64,000 nt of DNA from Marinobacter goseongensis (GCF_023156235.1 NZ_JAKZAI010000004.1:124001-188000), one strand, 5' to 3'; counted from the first letter of the stretch, positions 31,554-47,906 are shown. Program-made: numbers and translations. The notes: generated from the sequence alone by a model not told the origin.

Positions 31554-32438
31554 ATGACAAACACCATGGCGGCGAAGAAACGAGGACTGGGTGAACGCGG
31601 GCTGGGCGCGCTGTTGCAGGGTTCCAGGGTCAATCTCGATCAGGAACTGAAAGACCACGACGGCGAACTCCGTGAAGTACCGGTGGATCTGATCCAGCGC
31701 GGGCGCTTCCAGCCCCGCCGCGATATGGACCCGGCGGCGTTGCAGGAACTGGCCGACTCCATTCGTCAGCAGGGTGTGATGCAGCCGGTGGTAGTACGCC
31801 CCATCGCCGAGGGCCGTTACGAACTGATCGCCGGTGAACGGCGCTGGCGTGCGACCCAGATGGCCGAGCTGGACAGCATTCCCGCCATCATCCGCGATGT
31901 GCCGGATGAAGCCGCCATCGCCATGGCGCTGATTGAAAATATCCAGCGCGAGAACCTCAATCCCATCGAAGAAGCCTTTGCCCTGCAGCGCCTGCAGGAT
32001 GAGTTTGGTCTGACTCAGGCCCAGGTGGCGGAAGCGGTGGGCAAGAGCCGCACCACCATTACCAATCTGCTGCGCCTGATCAGCCTGACCGAAGACGTGC
32101 GGTTGATGCTGGAACACGGTGATCTGGAAATGGGTCATGGCCGCGCCATGCTGACCCTGCCGCCGGAACAGCAGATGCAGGTGGCGAAACAGGTGGTGGC
32201 GAAATCCCTGTCTGTGCGCCAGACCGAAGCTCTGGTTCGTCGCATCCAGCAGGAAACCCCGGACCGCAAAAAACGCAGCGGTGAGGTGGATCCGAACATC
32301 CGGGCACTGCAGGACGATCTGGCCGAGCGCCTGGGAGCGCGGGTCTCCATTGATCACGGTCAGCGGGGCAAGGGCAAACTGGTGATCGAGTACAGTTCCC
32401 TTGACGAACTGGACGGGATATTGGGCCATATCCGCTAG
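31554..32438 (+). CDS. parB: Chromosome-partitioning protein ParB (Spo0J)
   Basis: ParB/Noc-family CTPase clamp of about 294 aa that loads at parS and spreads. The N-terminus KKRGLGERGLGALLQG is the ParA-interacting end. The CTP-binding motif is in LIAGERRWRATQ, followed by ENIQRENLNPIEEA, the helix-turn-helix LTQAQVAEAVGKSRTTITNLLRL and a C-terminal dimerisation tail. Two starts are possible: ATG 31554 (used) and ATG 31566, where the protein would begin MAAKKRGLG. The second fits relatives better, but neither has ideal ribosome-site spacing. Confidence 0.96.
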   Translation: MTNTMAAKKRGLGERGLGALLQGSRVNLDQELKDHDGELREVPVDLIQRGRFQPRRDMDPAALQELADSIRQQGVMQPVVVRPIAEGRYELIAGERRWRATQMAELDSIPAIIRDVPDEAAIAMALIENIQRENLNPIEEAFALQRLQDEFGLTQAQVAEAVGKSRTTITNLLRLISLTEDVRLMLEHGDLEMGHGRAMLTLPPEQQMQVAKQVVAKSLSVRQTEALVRRIQQETPDRKKRSGEVDPNIRALQDDLAERLGARVSIDHGQRGKGKLVIEYSSLDELDGILGHIR

Positions 32439-32588
32439 GGTTTGTGACAATTCATTCCAAAGTACCGTATGTCACTGAAACCACCACATGTCGTGACGGG
32501 GTTGGTCAGGAAGCACAATTTGTGTGAAAGTGCCGCGATCTGGCGTGAATTCTGGTTATTTTTCCACCAAAAATTCGTGCGGGTTGTG

Positions 32589-32617
32589 TTGAACACCTAC
32601 CGGTTAACACATATAAT
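32589..32617 (+). promoter_or_regulatory. Strong sigma70 promoter of the atp operon
   Basis: TTGAAC at 32589-32594, a 17-bp spacer and a perfect TATAAT at 32612-32617, 30 bp before the atpI start. The 208-nt gap after parB otherwise holds nothing I can identify. Confidence 0.85.
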
Positions 32618-32646
32618 TTTGCGCGCTTGGAATGACAGCAGGTGGT

Positions 32647-33039
32647 ATGAGTAAAAACCGATCACGAATCACCCACCTGCCCCTGGCCCGGTGGCTCACC
32701 ATCGAGTTTTCGCTGATCGTCATTCTGAGTCTTTTGTGGACCATTGAAAGTCGTTTGGCCGGTTATTCCGCCTTTGTCGGCGGTCTTATATTTGTCATAC
32801 CAAACGCGTATTTTGCTCACCGGATGTATCGGTTTGAAGGTGCCCGAAACGCGCACCGGATGGTGGGCAACATGTTCAGGGCGGAAAGCATCAAGATCGC
32901 CCTTACCGCAGTGTTCTTTGCGGCCGTTTTCATCTTAATGGAGCCAGTACACGTACCGGCTCTGTTATTCACTTTTGCTGTGATGGTTATGATGAGTGCA
33001 GTGTTGCGCTTCCTCATCCGGCCGCAACCACAGCGATGA
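32647..33039 (+). CDS. atpI: ATP synthase accessory protein AtpI
   Basis: 130-aa membrane protein with four hydrophobic helices (about residues 18-35, 40-60, 78-95 and 100-118). AtpI assists assembly of the c-ring of F-type ATP synthase. The segment YSAFVGGLIFVIPNAYFAHRMYRF is family-typical. The ATG at 32647 is used; an in-frame ATG five codons upstream is possible. First gene of atpIBEFHAGDC. Confidence 0.9.
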   Translation: MSKNRSRITHLPLARWLTIEFSLIVILSLLWTIESRLAGYSAFVGGLIFVIPNAYFAHRMYRFEGARNAHRMVGNMFRAESIKIALTAVFFAAVFILMEPVHVPALLFTFAVMVMMSAVLRFLIRPQPQR

Positions 33040-33909
<870 letters not shown>

Positions 33910-33937
33910 TTAAACGCTTTAATACACAAACCCTTAA

Positions 33938-34192
<255 letters not shown>

Positions 34193-34286
34193 TCAGCCGA
34201 AAGATGCGGGCGCCACTTCACTGAACTGAGGTCGCGCCCGGTTCTCCGGACACCAGGACGCAACGAATAGCAAGAGGTACATTGCC

Positions 34287-34757
34287 GTGAATATAAACCT
34301 TACGTTGATAGGGCAATCGATTGCCTTCGCTATTTTCGTCTGGTTCTGCGTCAAGTATGTATGGCCGCCGATCACGGCTGCCATGGAAGCGCGCCAGAAG
34401 AAAATTGCCGACGGCCTTTCTGCCGCAGATCGCGCGTCACGCGATCTCGAGCTTGCGCAGGAAAAAGCCTCCAAGGAACTGCACAAGGCGAAAGAAGACG
34501 CTGCAGCCCTGATTGACCAGGCCAACAAGCGTGCCGCCCAGATTGTCGAGGCGTCCAAAGACGATGCCCGCAAGGAAGGCGAGCGGCTTATTGAGCAGGC
34601 CAGGGCGGAAATTCAACAGGAGCGTATTCAGGCTCGCGACGCACTGAGAGCAGAAGTGGCAGCACTTGCCGTTGCCGGTGCCGAGAAGATTCTGGAAACC
34701 TCTGTAGACGCCAAAGCTCACAGCGAGATGCTGGAAAAGCTGGCCGCAGAACTCTAA
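34287..34757 (+). CDS. atpF: F0F1 ATP synthase subunit b
   Basis: 156-aa peripheral-stalk subunit. One N-terminal membrane helix (about residues 5-25, [22 protein letters not shown]) is followed by a long charged coiled coil that reaches F1. The start is GTG with GAGG upstream, and the resulting [10 protein letters not shown] matches the family. The 94-nt gap after atpE contains a GC-rich hairpin that may tune relative expression of subunit c. Confidence 0.96.
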   Translation: MNINLTLIGQSIAFAIFVWFCVKYVWPPITAAMEARQKKIADGLSAADRASRDLELAQEKASKELHKAKEDAAALIDQANKRAAQIVEASKDDARKEGERLIEQARAEIQQERIQARDALRAEVAALAVAGAEKILETSVDAKAHSEMLEKLAAEL

Positions 34758-34769
34758 AAGAGGGTCATC

Positions 34770-35306
34770 ATGGCAGAACTGACGACGTTAGCCCGACCCT
34801 ACGCGAAAGCCGTTTTTGGCGCCGCGCAAGACCAGAAAGCCGTTGATCATTGGGATCAGGCGCTGGCTTTCGCTGCTCAGGTAGCGGCTGACCAAGAGGT
34901 AAAGAACATCCTGGCCAATCCTGGCCTGTCTGAGCAACGCAAGGCGGAACTCTTCGCAGACTGTTTTGAAGAGCCGCTGCCTGAAGCACTCAGAAACTTC
35001 CTGTTGATTCTTGCTGAAAGAAAGCGTCTGGCCCTGTTGCCGGAAGTTTCAGCCCTGTTCGCCCAGTATCGCGCGGATCTTGATCGCACGGTGAATCTGA
35101 AGGTGAACACGGCGTATGAAATGACCGCCGAGCAACAGCAACAGTTGATCGACGCACTGTCCAAAAAGCTGGAGCGCAAGGTTTCCCTGGAAGCCGCTGT
35201 CGATCAGTCTCTGATCGGCGGGGTAGTTGTTCACACGGGTGACCTGGTTATCGACGCTTCAGTCCGAGGCAAGCTGGCCAGAATGGCCAAGGCTCTGGGC
35301 TCCTGA
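34770..35306 (+). CDS. atpH: F0F1 ATP synthase subunit delta
   Basis: 178-aa F1 subunit that joins the b-dimer stalk to the alpha3beta3 head. The N-terminus [17 protein letters not shown] and the C-terminal pattern [25 protein letters not shown] are diagnostic. It starts 12 nt after atpF. Confidence 0.96.
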   Translation: MAELTTLARPYAKAVFGAAQDQKAVDHWDQALAFAAQVAADQEVKNILANPGLSEQRKAELFADCFEEPLPEALRNFLLILAERKRLALLPEVSALFAQYRADLDRTVNLKVNTAYEMTAEQQQQLIDALSKKLERKVSLEAAVDQSLIGGVVVHTGDLVIDASVRGKLARMAKALGS

Positions 35307-35334
35307 TTTCAGCACAAGGTTTGAGGACAAAGGC

Positions 35335-36879
<1,545 letters not shown>

Positions 36880-36945
36880 ACCCGAGGCCCGCTGCGGCGG
36901 GCCCGTTGGTTCACATGAGTGTCTAACTTGAAAAGGCAGTGACTT

Positions 36946-39256
<2,311 letters not shown>

Positions 39257-39291
39257 CCTTTCTTCACTTTCTGACCCAAGAGGCGTAAGAA

Positions 39292-39714
39292 ATGGCTATG
39301 ACCGTACATTGTGACGTCGTAAGTGCCGAGGAAAAAATCTTCTCCGGACTGGTAGAAATGCTGACCGCTACCGGTACCGAAGGGGAGATGGGTATCCAGT
39401 ATGGCCACGCTCCGCTACTGACCGCGCTCAAGCCCGGTTCCGTGCGGATCGTCAAGCAGGGTGGTGCTGAAGAAGTGCTGTACGTCTCCGGGGGTTACCT
39501 GGAAGTGCAGCCCAACATCATCACTCTGATGGCCGATACCGCTGTTCGCGCGAAGGATGTGGACGAAGCAGCGGCACTGGAAGCCCAGCGTGAAGCCGAG
39601 AAGGCACTGGCAAACAAAACGGGCGAATTCGAGTATTCCCGTGCCGCAGCCGAGCTGGCAGAAGCTGCCGCTCAGCTGCGCACCATCCAGAAACTGCGCA
39701 AGAACATTCGTTAA
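39292..39714 (+). CDS. atpC: F0F1 ATP synthase subunit epsilon
   Basis: 140-aa rotor subunit and ATPase inhibitor. An N-terminal beta-sandwich ([20 protein letters not shown], then [18 protein letters not shown]) precedes a C-terminal helical hairpin rich in Ala/Glu. Last gene of the operon. Confidence 0.97.
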   Translation: MAMTVHCDVVSAEEKIFSGLVEMLTATGTEGEMGIQYGHAPLLTALKPGSVRIVKQGGAEEVLYVSGGYLEVQPNIITLMADTAVRAKDVDEAAALEAQREAEKALANKTGEFEYSRAAAELAEAAAQLRTIQKLRKNIR

Positions 39715-39805
39715 CAGCGATTGCCAGTTTCGGGTTCGCCTGATCTGAAGCCGCATCCTGACGCGGATTGCAGGTTTCTTTCCGAATCGCTCGATTCGAG
39801 GGAAA

Positions 39806-39836
39806 CCGGCAGTCTGCCAGGGACGCGGTTTTTTCG
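39806..39836 (+). terminator. Possible terminator after atpC
   Basis: A short stem GGCA / TGCC is followed by CGCGG and a run of six T (39829-39834), within a stretch that also folds other hairpins. Weak evidence; some read-through into glmU is possible. Confidence 0.35.
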
Positions 39837-39880
39837 TTTATGCCTATCCAACCCGACCATAGAACCGGGGGTCTGTTGTT

Positions 39881-41248
39881 ATGAGTCCGTTACACGTCGT
39901 TATCCTGGCCGCCGGCCAGGGTTCGAGAATGAAATCCGCGCTGCCGAAGGTCCTTCATGGCGTGGCCGGGCGGCCGATGCTGCATCACGTCATCGCCACG
40001 GCCCGTCAGCTCGGCGCCGAACAGATTCACGCGGTGATCGGACACGGCGCAGACCAGGTCAAGGCGGCTACTGCCGGCCAACCGGTCAACTGGGTACTGC
40101 AGGAGCAGCAGCTGGGCACCGGGCACGCGGTGGCCCAGGCGCTGCCGGACCTGCCGGACGACGCGCGGGTGCTGGTGCTTTATGGCGACGTGCCGCTGAC
40201 CGGTGTGGATACTTTGGAAGGGCTGGTCTCCAGCATCGACAACGACACCCTGGGCCTGCTCACCGTCACGCTGGACAACCCGCAGGGCTACGGCCGGATT
40301 CTGCGGGATGAACAGCACCAGGTGACCGCGATTGTTGAGCAGAAAGACGCCAGCGAGACCCAGCTGCAGATCCGCGAGGTCAACACCGGCATCCTCGCGG
40401 TCTCCGCCCGCCGTCTGAAAGACTGGCTGCCGCAGTTATCGAACCGCAACGCCCAGGGCGAGTACTACCTTACCGATATTATTGCCATGGCCGTGGACCA
40501 CGGTATGGCGGTGGCGGTGTCGCAGCCCGGGAATGCGTACGAGGTACAGGGGGTCAATAACCGCCTCCAGCTGGCGGAACTGGAGCGCTGGTATCAGCGC
40601 CGTGAAGCGGACCGGCTGATGACCGAAGGCGCTACCCTGGCAGACCCCGCCCGGGTGGATGTCCGTGGCAACCTGACCATTGGCAACGACATCCTGATTG
40701 ACGTCAACGTGGTGTTTGAAGGTGACGTGGAGCTGGGCGACGGTGTGTCCATCGGCCCCGGCTGTGTGATCCGTGATGCCCGTATAGCGGCCGGCGCCGA
40801 CATCAAGGCCTACTCCGTGATCGAAGGTGCCGAGGTGGGCCGCTTCGCCCAGGTCGGGCCTTATGCCCGGCTGCGTCCCGGCACCCGCCTGGCCGACGAC
40901 ACCAAGGTGGGCAATTTCGTGGAAACCAAGAAAGCCGTGGTTGGTGAGGGCAGCAAGATCAACCACCTGAGCTACGTGGGCGATGCCACACTGGGGCGTA
41001 ATGTGAATGTGGGTGCAGGCACCATCACCTGCAACTATGATGGTGTGAACAAACACCAGACGGTGATTGGCGACGGCGTCTTCGTCGGCTCGAACACGTC
41101 GCTGGTGGCGCCGGTAAACGTTGCCGGGGGCGCGACCGTCGGTGCCGGGTCCACCATTACCCGGGACGTGGCTGACGGTGAGCTGGCCGTGGCCCGCGGG
41201 CGTCAGCGCAATATCGCAGACTGGAGCAGGCCGGTTAAAAAGTCCTGA
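39881..41248 (+). CDS. glmU: Bifunctional N-acetylglucosamine-1-phosphate uridyltransferase / glucosamine-1-phosphate acetyltransferase
   Basis: 455-aa enzyme making UDP-GlcNAc for peptidoglycan and LPS. The N-terminal pyrophosphorylase has [21 protein letters not shown] and LYGDVPLT. The C-terminal left-handed beta-helix (hexapeptide repeats from about residue 250) includes [21 protein letters not shown] and [17 protein letters not shown]. It works directly before GlmS-derived substrate enters the pathway, and glmS follows 43 nt downstream. Confidence 0.98.
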   Translation: MSPLHVVILAAGQGSRMKSALPKVLHGVAGRPMLHHVIATARQLGAEQIHAVIGHGADQVKAATAGQPVNWVLQEQQLGTGHAVAQALPDLPDDARVLVLYGDVPLTGVDTLEGLVSSIDNDTLGLLTVTLDNPQGYGRILRDEQHQVTAIVEQKDASETQLQIREVNTGILAVSARRLKDWLPQLSNRNAQGEYYLTDIIAMAVDHGMAVAVSQPGNAYEVQGVNNRLQLAELERWYQRREADRLMTEGATLADPARVDVRGNLTIGNDILIDVNVVFEGDVELGDGVSIGPGCVIRDARIAAGADIKAYSVIEGAEVGRFAQVGPYARLRPGTRLADDTKVGNFVETKKAVVGEGSKINHLSYVGDATLGRNVNVGAGTITCNYDGVNKHQTVIGDGVFVGSNTSLVAPVNVAGGATVGAGSTITRDVADGELAVARGRQRNIADWSRPVKKS

Positions 41249-41291
41249 ACTATCCGGCAACACAGCAAATTTTCTGACAGGTGATGAACAC

Positions 41292-43124
41292 ATGTGTGGC
41301 ATTGTAGGTGCGGTATCGGAACGTGAGGTGCAGGGTATTCTTCTGGAGGGCCTGCACCGCCTGGAATACCGGGGTTATGACTCCGCCGGTATGGCGATCA
41401 TCGACGGCGATAACGCCGTGCATCGGGCCCGGGAAGTGGGCAAGGTGGCGGCCCTGGCTGATGCCATCAGCACCAAGGCACTGCAGGGTACCCTGGGCAT
41501 TGCCCATACTCGCTGGGCCACCCACGGCGAGCCGTCAAAGCTCAATGCCCACCCCCACATGTCCGGCGATCGCCTGGCCATCGTGCACAATGGCATCATC
41601 GAGAATTACCAGGAGTTGCGGGACGAACTGAAAGCCGACGGCTTCGAGTTCACCTCCCAGACCGACACCGAGGTGGTCGCCCACCTGATCGAGAAACACT
41701 ACCGCAGCGCAAGCAGCCTGATTGACGCGGTGCGTGCCGCTATCACTCGCCTGCGCGGTGCTTACGCCCTGGCGGTGATCCACGCCGACGAGCCCGACCA
41801 CCTGATTGTATGCCGTGAGGGCAGCCCGCTGGTCATCGGCGTCGGCATTGGCGAGAATTTCATTGCCTCCGACCAGCTGGCGTTGCTGCCGGTCACCGAC
41901 CGTTTCATGTTCCTTGAAGAAGGCGACATCGCCGACATCCGTCGTGACCGGGTGGTGATCCACGATCGGGACGGCCAGGCGGTGGAACGTGCGGTGACTC
42001 GTTTCGAACACGGTGCCGACTCCGCTGATAAGGGCGAATACCGCCATTTCATGCTCAAGGAAATCTACGAGCAGCCGCGGGTGATCAAAGCCACTATGGA
42101 AGGCCGGCTGACCAAAACCCGGGTACTGGAACAGGCGTTGGGCACCTCCGCGGAAAAGCTGCTGGAGAACGTGCGCCACGTGCAGATCATCGCCTGTGGC
42201 ACCAGTTACCACGCCGGTATGGTGGCTCGGTACTGGATCGAAGAGCTGGCCGGCGTGCCCTGCTCCGTGGAGGTGGCGTCGGAATTCCGCTACCGCAAGC
42301 ATGTGATCCAGCCCGACACCCTGTTCCTGTGCATCTCCCAGTCCGGTGAAACCGCCGATACCCTGGCCGCCCTGCGCCAGGCGAAGAAGGCCGGTTTCCG
42401 CGCCGCGTTGGCGATCTGTAACGTACCGGGCAGCTCGCTGGTGCGGGAATCCGATCTGGTGATCATGACCCAGGCCGGCCCGGAAATCGGCGTCGCGTCC
42501 ACCAAGGCCTTCACCACACAATTGACCGCGCTGCTGATCTTCACCCTGGCGCTGGCCCGCCACAACGGCCTGAGCGCGGACACCGAAACCGAGATTGTTG
42601 CGGCCCTGCATCAGTTGCCGGGTCAGGTGGATCAGGTGCTGGCGCTGGATGGCGAAATTGCCGAGATGTCCAAAGCCTTTATGGACAAGCACCACAGTCT
42701 GTTCCTCGGCCGTGGCTCCCAGTTTCCGGTGGCCCTGGAAGGCGCACTGAAGCTGAAAGAGATTTCCTACATTCACGCCGAAGCCTACCCGGCCGGTGAG
42801 CTCAAGCACGGCCCGCTGGCGCTGGTGGACAGTGAAATGCCGGTGGTCACGGTGGCGCCCAACAACGATCTGGTGGAAAAGCTGAAATCCAACCTGGAAG
42901 AAGTCCGCGCCCGCGGCGGCCAGCTGTTCGTGTTTGCTGACAAGGCAGCCGATGTGAAGCCCCAGGACGGCATCCACGTGATGCAGATCCCCTCGGTGCA
43001 CCCGATTACCGCACCCATCGTTTACACCATTCCGCTGCAGCTGTTGTCCTACCACGTGGCGGTGCTCAAGGGCACCGACGTGGACCAGCCGCGGAACCTG
43101 GCGAAAAGCGTCACCGTAGAGTAG
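41292..43124 (+). CDS. glmS: Glutamine-fructose-6-phosphate aminotransferase (isomerizing)
   Basis: 610-aa enzyme giving glucosamine-6-phosphate, the first committed step to UDP-GlcNAc. The N-terminal glutaminase begins [11 protein letters not shown] with the Cys nucleophile exposed after Met removal. Two SIS isomerase domains follow ([56 protein letters not shown]), ending [10 protein letters not shown]. The ATG at 41292 is fixed by the Cys-2 requirement. A strong terminator follows. Confidence 0.98.
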   Translation: MCGIVGAVSEREVQGILLEGLHRLEYRGYDSAGMAIIDGDNAVHRAREVGKVAALADAISTKALQGTLGIAHTRWATHGEPSKLNAHPHMSGDRLAIVHNGIIENYQELRDELKADGFEFTSQTDTEVVAHLIEKHYRSASSLIDAVRAAITRLRGAYALAVIHADEPDHLIVCREGSPLVIGVGIGENFIASDQLALLPVTDRFMFLEEGDIADIRRDRVVIHDRDGQAVERAVTRFEHGADSADKGEYRHFMLKEIYEQPRVIKATMEGRLTKTRVLEQALGTSAEKLLENVRHVQIIACGTSYHAGMVARYWIEELAGVPCSVEVASEFRYRKHVIQPDTLFLCISQSGETADTLAALRQAKKAGFRAALAICNVPGSSLVRESDLVIMTQAGPEIGVASTKAFTTQLTALLIFTLALARHNGLSADTETEIVAALHQLPGQVDQVLALDGEIAEMSKAFMDKHHSLFLGRGSQFPVALEGALKLKEISYIHAEAYPAGELKHGPLALVDSEMPVVTVAPNNDLVEKLKSNLEEVRARGGQLFVFADKAADVKPQDGIHVMQIPSVHPITAPIVYTIPLQLLSYHVAVLKGTDVDQPRNLAKSVTVE

Positions 43125-43135
43125 GAAAGAAAAGA

Positions 43136-43173
43136 GGGTCCCGCTGACACGTTACCTCAGCGGGACCCGGTTT
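43136..43173 (+). terminator. Terminator after glmS
   Basis: Perfect 12-bp stem GGGTCCCGCTGA / TCAGCGGGACCC with a 9-nt loop, followed by GGTTTG. Confidence 0.8.
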
Positions 43174-43214
43174 GTGCTGCTGGTTACCCGCCCGATCACT
43201 CAGAAGATATTGTA

Positions 43215-44720
43215 ATGCCCAACACGGTCATCTCAGGTTTCACCCACAACTTTCTCGGCAAGGCACCGGTCTGGTACAAGCAGATCATCCTGCTGTTCCT
43301 GGTCATCAACCCCATCATGCTGGCGGTATTCGGCCCGGTGGTTACCGGCTGGTTGCTGATCGCTGAGTTCATCTTCACCCTGGCCATGGCGCTGAAGTGC
43401 TATCCGTTGCTGCCCGGCGGCCTGCTGGCCATCGAGGCGTTACTGATCGGTCTCACTACCCCGGATGCGGTGTATCTGGAGGTGCTCACCAACTTCCCGG
43501 TGATTCTGCTGCTGATGTTCATGGTGGCGGGCATCTACTTCATGAAAGAGTTGCTGCTGGTCACCTTCACCCAGATCCTCGTCGGCGTGCGCTCCAAGTC
43601 GGCGTTGTCACTGCTGTTCTGTGCGGCGGCGGCGCTGTTGTCGGCGTTTCTGGATGCCCTGACCGTGACCGCGGTGATCATCAGCGTGGCGGTGGGCTTT
43701 TTCTCGGTGTACCACAAGGTGGCGTCGGGCAAGGGCTACCAGCACAAGGACCACAACGCCGGCAGCGACGACCACGTGATCGAGCTGCACCGGGAGGATC
43801 TGGAGAACTTCCGCGCGTTCCTGCGCAGCCTGCTGATGCACGGCGCCATCGGTACCGCCCTGGGCGGCGTGGCCACCATGGTGGGCGAACCCCAGAACCT
43901 GCTGATTGCCAAGGTGGTGGGCTGGGATTTTGCCGAGTTCTTTCTGCATATGGCGCCGGTCAGTGTGCCGGTGCTGTTTGCCGGTCTGCTCACCTGCTGG
44001 CTGCTGGAGAAACTGCGCTGGTTCGGCTACGGCGGGCGGTTGCCCAAGCCGGTGCGCCGGGTGCTGGAGGAGTTTGCCGATAACGAGCGCAACAAACGCA
44101 CCAAAGCCGATCAGGCGGCGCTGTGGATCCAGGCCATTGCCGCCCTGATTCTGGTGGTGGGGCTGGCGTTCCACCTGGCGGAAGTGGGGCTGATCGGCCT
44201 GCTGGTGATCATCCTGATCACCTCGTTTACCGGCATCACCGATGAACACCAGATCGGCAAGGCCTTCCAGGAATCCCTGCCGTTCACCTCATTGCTGGTG
44301 GTGTTCTTTGCCATCGTGGCGGTGATTCATGAACAGCACCTGTTCAAGCCGATCATCGAATACGTACTGTCGCTACCCGTGTCACAGCAGCCGGGCATGT
44401 TCTTTATCGCCAACGGTCTGCTGTCGATGATCAGTGACAACGTGTTCGTGGCCACCGTTTACATCAGCGAGATCAAGCAGGCGCTGGACGCCGGCAGCAT
44501 CAGCTACGACCACTTCCAGACCCTGGCCATTGCTATCAACACCGGCACCAACCTGCCCAGTGTGGCCACTCCCAACGGACAGGCCGCGTTCCTGTTCCTG
44601 CTGACTTCCGCCATTGCACCGCTGGTACGGCTTTCCTACGGCCGCATGGTGGTGATGGCGTTTCCCTACATGATCGTGATGGGCTCCGTTGGCCTGTACA
44701 TGGTCATCAATCACATCTGA
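43215..44720 (+). CDS. nhaB: Na+/H+ antiporter NhaB
   Basis: 501-aa inner-membrane antiporter of the ion-transporter superfamily. It exports Na+ for pH and salt homeostasis. Diagnostic segments are [18 protein letters not shown] at the N-terminus, [20 protein letters not shown] with the functional Asp, [33 protein letters not shown] and [19 protein letters not shown]. About 12 membrane helices. The ATG at 43215 is family-typical. It stands alone after the glmS terminator, and the presence of NhaB suits a marine or saline habitat. Confidence 0.95.
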   Translation: MPNTVISGFTHNFLGKAPVWYKQIILLFLVINPIMLAVFGPVVTGWLLIAEFIFTLAMALKCYPLLPGGLLAIEALLIGLTTPDAVYLEVLTNFPVILLLMFMVAGIYFMKELLLVTFTQILVGVRSKSALSLLFCAAAALLSAFLDALTVTAVIISVAVGFFSVYHKVASGKGYQHKDHNAGSDDHVIELHREDLENFRAFLRSLLMHGAIGTALGGVATMVGEPQNLLIAKVVGWDFAEFFLHMAPVSVPVLFAGLLTCWLLEKLRWFGYGGRLPKPVRRVLEEFADNERNKRTKADQAALWIQAIAALILVVGLAFHLAEVGLIGLLVIILITSFTGITDEHQIGKAFQESLPFTSLLVVFFAIVAVIHEQHLFKPIIEYVLSLPVSQQPGMFFIANGLLSMISDNVFVATVYISEIKQALDAGSISYDHFQTLAIAINTGTNLPSVATPNGQAAFLFLLTSAIAPLVRLSYGRMVVMAFPYMIVMGSVGLYMVINHI

Positions 44721-44805
44721 ACAGCTTGGTAATCTGCTCTCCGAAGGTCTCCGGGCCAGGCGGGGAGCATGCCATTCTGACGTACTGAAATAAGCGGAAC
44801 TGTTT

Positions 44806-46293
44806 ATGATCAAATCGATTCAAGACAACTGGCTCACCAACATACGCGGTGACCTGCTGGCCGGCATCGTAGTCGCGCTGGCGCTGATTCCCGAAGCCAT
44901 CGCCTTTTCCATCATTGCCGGCGTCGACCCCAAGGTGGGCCTGTACGCATCGTTCTGTATTGCCGTCATCATCGCATTTGTCGGCGGCCGCCCGGGCATG
45001 ATCTCGGCCGCCACCGGTGCCATGGCGCTGCTGATGGTCACCCTGGTGAAAGAGCACGGCCTGGAATACCTGCTGGCGGCCACTCTGCTGACCGGTGTGT
45101 TGCAGATTGGTGCCGGCTACCTGAAGCTGGGCGGGCTGATGCGCTTTGTGTCCCGCTCGGTGGTCACCGGTTTCGTCAACGCCTTGGCGATTCTGATCTT
45201 CATGGCTCAGTTGCCGGAGCTGACCAACGTTACCTGGCACGTTTACGCCATGACCGCCGCCGGCCTGGGTATCATTTACCTGTTCCCACTGCTCCCGGTC
45301 GTGGGCAAAATCCTGCCCTCACCGCTGATCTGTATCGTTTCGCTGACCGCCGTGGCCATGTTCCTCAATCTGGATATCCGCACCGTGGGTGACATGGGTG
45401 AGCTTCCGGATACCCTGCCGATCTTCTTATGGCCGGATGTTCCGCTGAACCTCGAGACGCTGATGATCGTCCTGCCGTATTCCGTGGCACTGGCCGTGGT
45501 GGGCCTGCTGGAATCGATGATGACCGCCACCATTGTGGACGACCTCACCGACACCACCAGTGATCGTAACCGTGAGTGCAAGGGCCAGGGCATCGCCAAC
45601 ATCGGCTCCGGCCTGCTCGGTGGCATGGCCGGCTGCGCGATGATTGGTCAGTCCATCATCAACATCAAGTCCGGTGGCCGCACCCGCCTGTCGACACTGA
45701 CCGCCGGTGTGTTCCTGCTGGTGATGGTGCTGGTGCTCGATGCCTGGCTGGTGCAGATTCCCATGGCCGCACTGGTGGCGGTAATGATCATGGTGTCCAT
45801 CGGTACCTTCTCCTGGGATTCCGTGCTCAACCTGAAAAAGCACCCGCTCTCCACCAACATCGTGATGGTGGTTACCGTGATTGTGGTGGTGGCCACCCAC
45901 AACCTGGCGTTCGGCGTGCTGGCCGGCGTGCTGCTGGCGGCACTGTTCTTTGCCAACAAGATCGGTCACTTCATGATCGTCAGTTCCGACCTGGATGACG
46001 CCAGCGGAACCCGCACCTACCGGGTGGTGGGCCAGGTGTTCTTCAGCTCCTCCGAGAAATTCACCGCATCGTTCGATTTCAAGGAAGCGCTGGACAAAGT
46101 GGTGATCGACCTCAGCCGCGCCCACTTCTGGGACATCACCGCCGTCGGTGCGCTGGACAAGGTGGTGATCAAGTTCCGGCGTGAAGGTGCTGATGTCGAG
46201 ATCCTCGGCCTCAACGAAGCCAGCGCCACCATCGTCGATCGCTTCGGTGTGCACGACAAGCCGGATGCGGTTGACCAGCTGATGGGGCACTGA
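44806..46293 (+). CDS. SulP-family anion transporter with STAS domain
   Basis: 495-aa inner-membrane transporter, short SulP type. The membrane core (to about residue 390) begins [29 protein letters not shown] and includes [12 protein letters not shown] and [25 protein letters not shown]. The C-terminal STAS domain has [22 protein letters not shown]. SulP members carry sulfate, bicarbonate or dicarboxylates with H+ or Na+; the substrate is not readable here. A universal stress protein gene starts about 40 nt downstream, suggesting a functional pair. Confidence 0.9.
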   Translation: MIKSIQDNWLTNIRGDLLAGIVVALALIPEAIAFSIIAGVDPKVGLYASFCIAVIIAFVGGRPGMISAATGAMALLMVTLVKEHGLEYLLAATLLTGVLQIGAGYLKLGGLMRFVSRSVVTGFVNALAILIFMAQLPELTNVTWHVYAMTAAGLGIIYLFPLLPVVGKILPSPLICIVSLTAVAMFLNLDIRTVGDMGELPDTLPIFLWPDVPLNLETLMIVLPYSVALAVVGLLESMMTATIVDDLTDTTSDRNRECKGQGIANIGSGLLGGMAGCAMIGQSIINIKSGGRTRLSTLTAGVFLLVMVLVLDAWLVQIPMAALVAVMIMVSIGTFSWDSVLNLKKHPLSTNIVMVVTVIVVVATHNLAFGVLAGVLLAALFFANKIGHFMIVSSDLDDASGTRTYRVVGQVFFSSSEKFTASFDFKEALDKVVIDLSRAHFWDITAVGALDKVVIKFRREGADVEILGLNEASATIVDRFGVHDKPDAVDQLMGH

Positions 46294-46333
46294 TATGACT
46301 GTTGAATCCGTACAAGACAGCAACGAGGTAACG

Positions 46334-47185
46334 ATGACCCGGGTCGTAGCATGCATTGATGGTTCCCGAGCGGCCCAGGCCGTGTGTGATTACACGGCCT
46401 GGGCCAGCCACCGCCTGCAGGCGCCGGTGACGCTGTTTCATGTGCTGGATCAGGAGCGCTATCCGGCGGAAACCGATCTGGCCGGTACCATCGGCCTGGG
46501 CAGCCGCGAACACCTGATGGAAGAGCTGGCGGAACTGGACCAGAAGCGCAGCAAGCTGGCGCTGGAGCAGGGCCATCACATGCTGAATGCCGCCGAGGAG
46601 CGGGTAACCTCCCACGGCGTTGCAGACGTGATCAAGCGCCAGCGCCACGGTGACCTGACCGATTCTCTGCTGGCCATCGAGCACGAAACCCGCCTGCTGG
46701 TGATGGGGCTGCACGGCGAAACCAGTACCGAGCGCGATATTCACATCGGCAGCCAGCTGGAAACCGTGATCCGCAGCGTACACCGGCCGATCATGCTGGT
46801 TCCGGACGACTACGCCGAGCCCCGCAGCGCGATGCTGGCGTTCGATGGTTCCGCCACCGCGTTCAAGGGGGTGGAACTGCTGGCCAGCAGCCCGGTGTTC
46901 CGGGGTTTCCCGCTGCACCTGGTGATGATCGGACCGGACACCAACGATCGCTGGGAGCAACTGAAGGAGGCCGAGCGCCTGCTGGCGGCGCAGGGCTGCG
47001 AAGTGCACCTGGCGATTCGCGCCGGCGATGTGGAAAAAACCCTGCACGCCTATCAGGAAGAGCACGGCATCGACCTGCTGGTGATGGGCGCCTATGGCCA
47101 TTCCCGCATTCGTCAGTTTCTGGTCGGCAGCACCACCACCAATATGCTCAAGACCGCGGAAAAACCTCTGGTGATTCTGCGCTAA
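46334..47185 (+). CDS. Tandem universal stress protein (two UspA domains)
   Basis: 283-aa cytoplasmic protein made of two UspA folds. The first begins TRVVACIDGSRAAQAVCDYTAW; the second begins AMLAFDGSATAFKGVELL and ends with the nucleotide-type loop VMGAYGHSRIRQFLVGSTTTNML. Only the second domain keeps the ATP-type GXXGHSXXXXXXXGS pattern clearly. The ATG at 46334 is preferred because CGAGGT sits 4-6 nt upstream; an in-frame ATG at 46295 just after the SulP stop is possible. Confidence 0.88.
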   Translation: MTRVVACIDGSRAAQAVCDYTAWASHRLQAPVTLFHVLDQERYPAETDLAGTIGLGSREHLMEELAELDQKRSKLALEQGHHMLNAAEERVTSHGVADVIKRQRHGDLTDSLLAIEHETRLLVMGLHGETSTERDIHIGSQLETVIRSVHRPIMLVPDDYAEPRSAMLAFDGSATAFKGVELLASSPVFRGFPLHLVMIGPDTNDRWEQLKEAERLLAAQGCEVHLAIRAGDVEKTLHAYQEEHGIDLLVMGAYGHSRIRQFLVGSTTTNMLKTAEKPLVILR

Positions 47186-47186
47186 T

Positions 47187-47906
47187 TCAGCGGCCTAGTT
47201 CCAGATCCCCATACCAGGCGGTGGCCGACTCCCCGGTGTTGTCCGAGTCTGACATGATGGCCACACCCCGTATGGGGGGCGGATCCTCCCCGAACGCCGC
47301 GCGGTAATCCGCTACCAGATCCCGTTTCACCGTTACCCATTCACCGGCCTGCTCGTTACCCGAGGTCACGGCGATCATCATGGTTTCCTCCGAGTACGGG
47401 TTGGCCACGGTTTCTCCCCGTGGCAGCCGGTTGGCCCAGATGTAATTGATGGCATTGCCCGGCAGCTCCTCCCCGAACACGGTGGCCACGGTTTTGCGTT
47501 TGGCGCGCTCGAACCAGCTGGCTTTCTGCGGCTCGAACTCGAACGCCACATAGATGCGGGCAGGGTAGTCGTCGCCGGATTTCTTGCGGGCATCGCCCTG
47601 GTCAAAGACATTGGACACCTTCCAGCGCCACGTCAGCATCAGCGATTCGCCGGGCTCCAGATCCAGGCGGGCAATCAGGCCGGAGGCGCTGTTGTCGGTG
47701 CTGGCTTCGATCACCTGGGTGCCGTCTTCCTCCACCAGGCGATAGTTGGTGTGGCGATCAATCTTGGGGAATTCCAGCGGTTCCCAGCCATCGTCCAGAT
47801 CCGCCATGGTGGAAAAGGGCGTGATGCGGGTGTCCGCCCAGACCCCGGCGGGCAGCGCGATGAGGATCCCCAGCGCCAGGGCTGTCAGCGAAAGCGGTCG
47901 GCTCAT
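47187..47906 (-). CDS. DUF3047-family exported protein
   Basis: 239-aa protein with a signal peptide (TALALGILIALPAGVWA, cleavage near residue 24). The mature part fits DUF3047: GLIARLDLEPGESLMLTWRWKVSNV, followed by DDYPARIYVAFEF and GNAINYIWANRLPRGE, a beta-rich fold of unknown function. It is convergent with the stress protein gene, 1 nt apart. Upstream it is divergent from the nrdAB regulatory region. Confidence 0.8.
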   Translation of the reverse strand: MSRPLSLTALALGILIALPAGVWADTRITPFSTMADLDDGWEPLEFPKIDRHTNYRLVEEDGTQVIEASTDNSASGLIARLDLEPGESLMLTWRWKVSNVFDQGDARKKSGDDYPARIYVAFEFEPQKASWFERAKRKTVATVFGEELPGNAINYIWANRLPRGETVANPYSEETMMIAVTSGNEQAGEWVTVKRDLVADYRAAFGEDPPPIRGVAIMSDSDNTGESATAWYGDLELGR

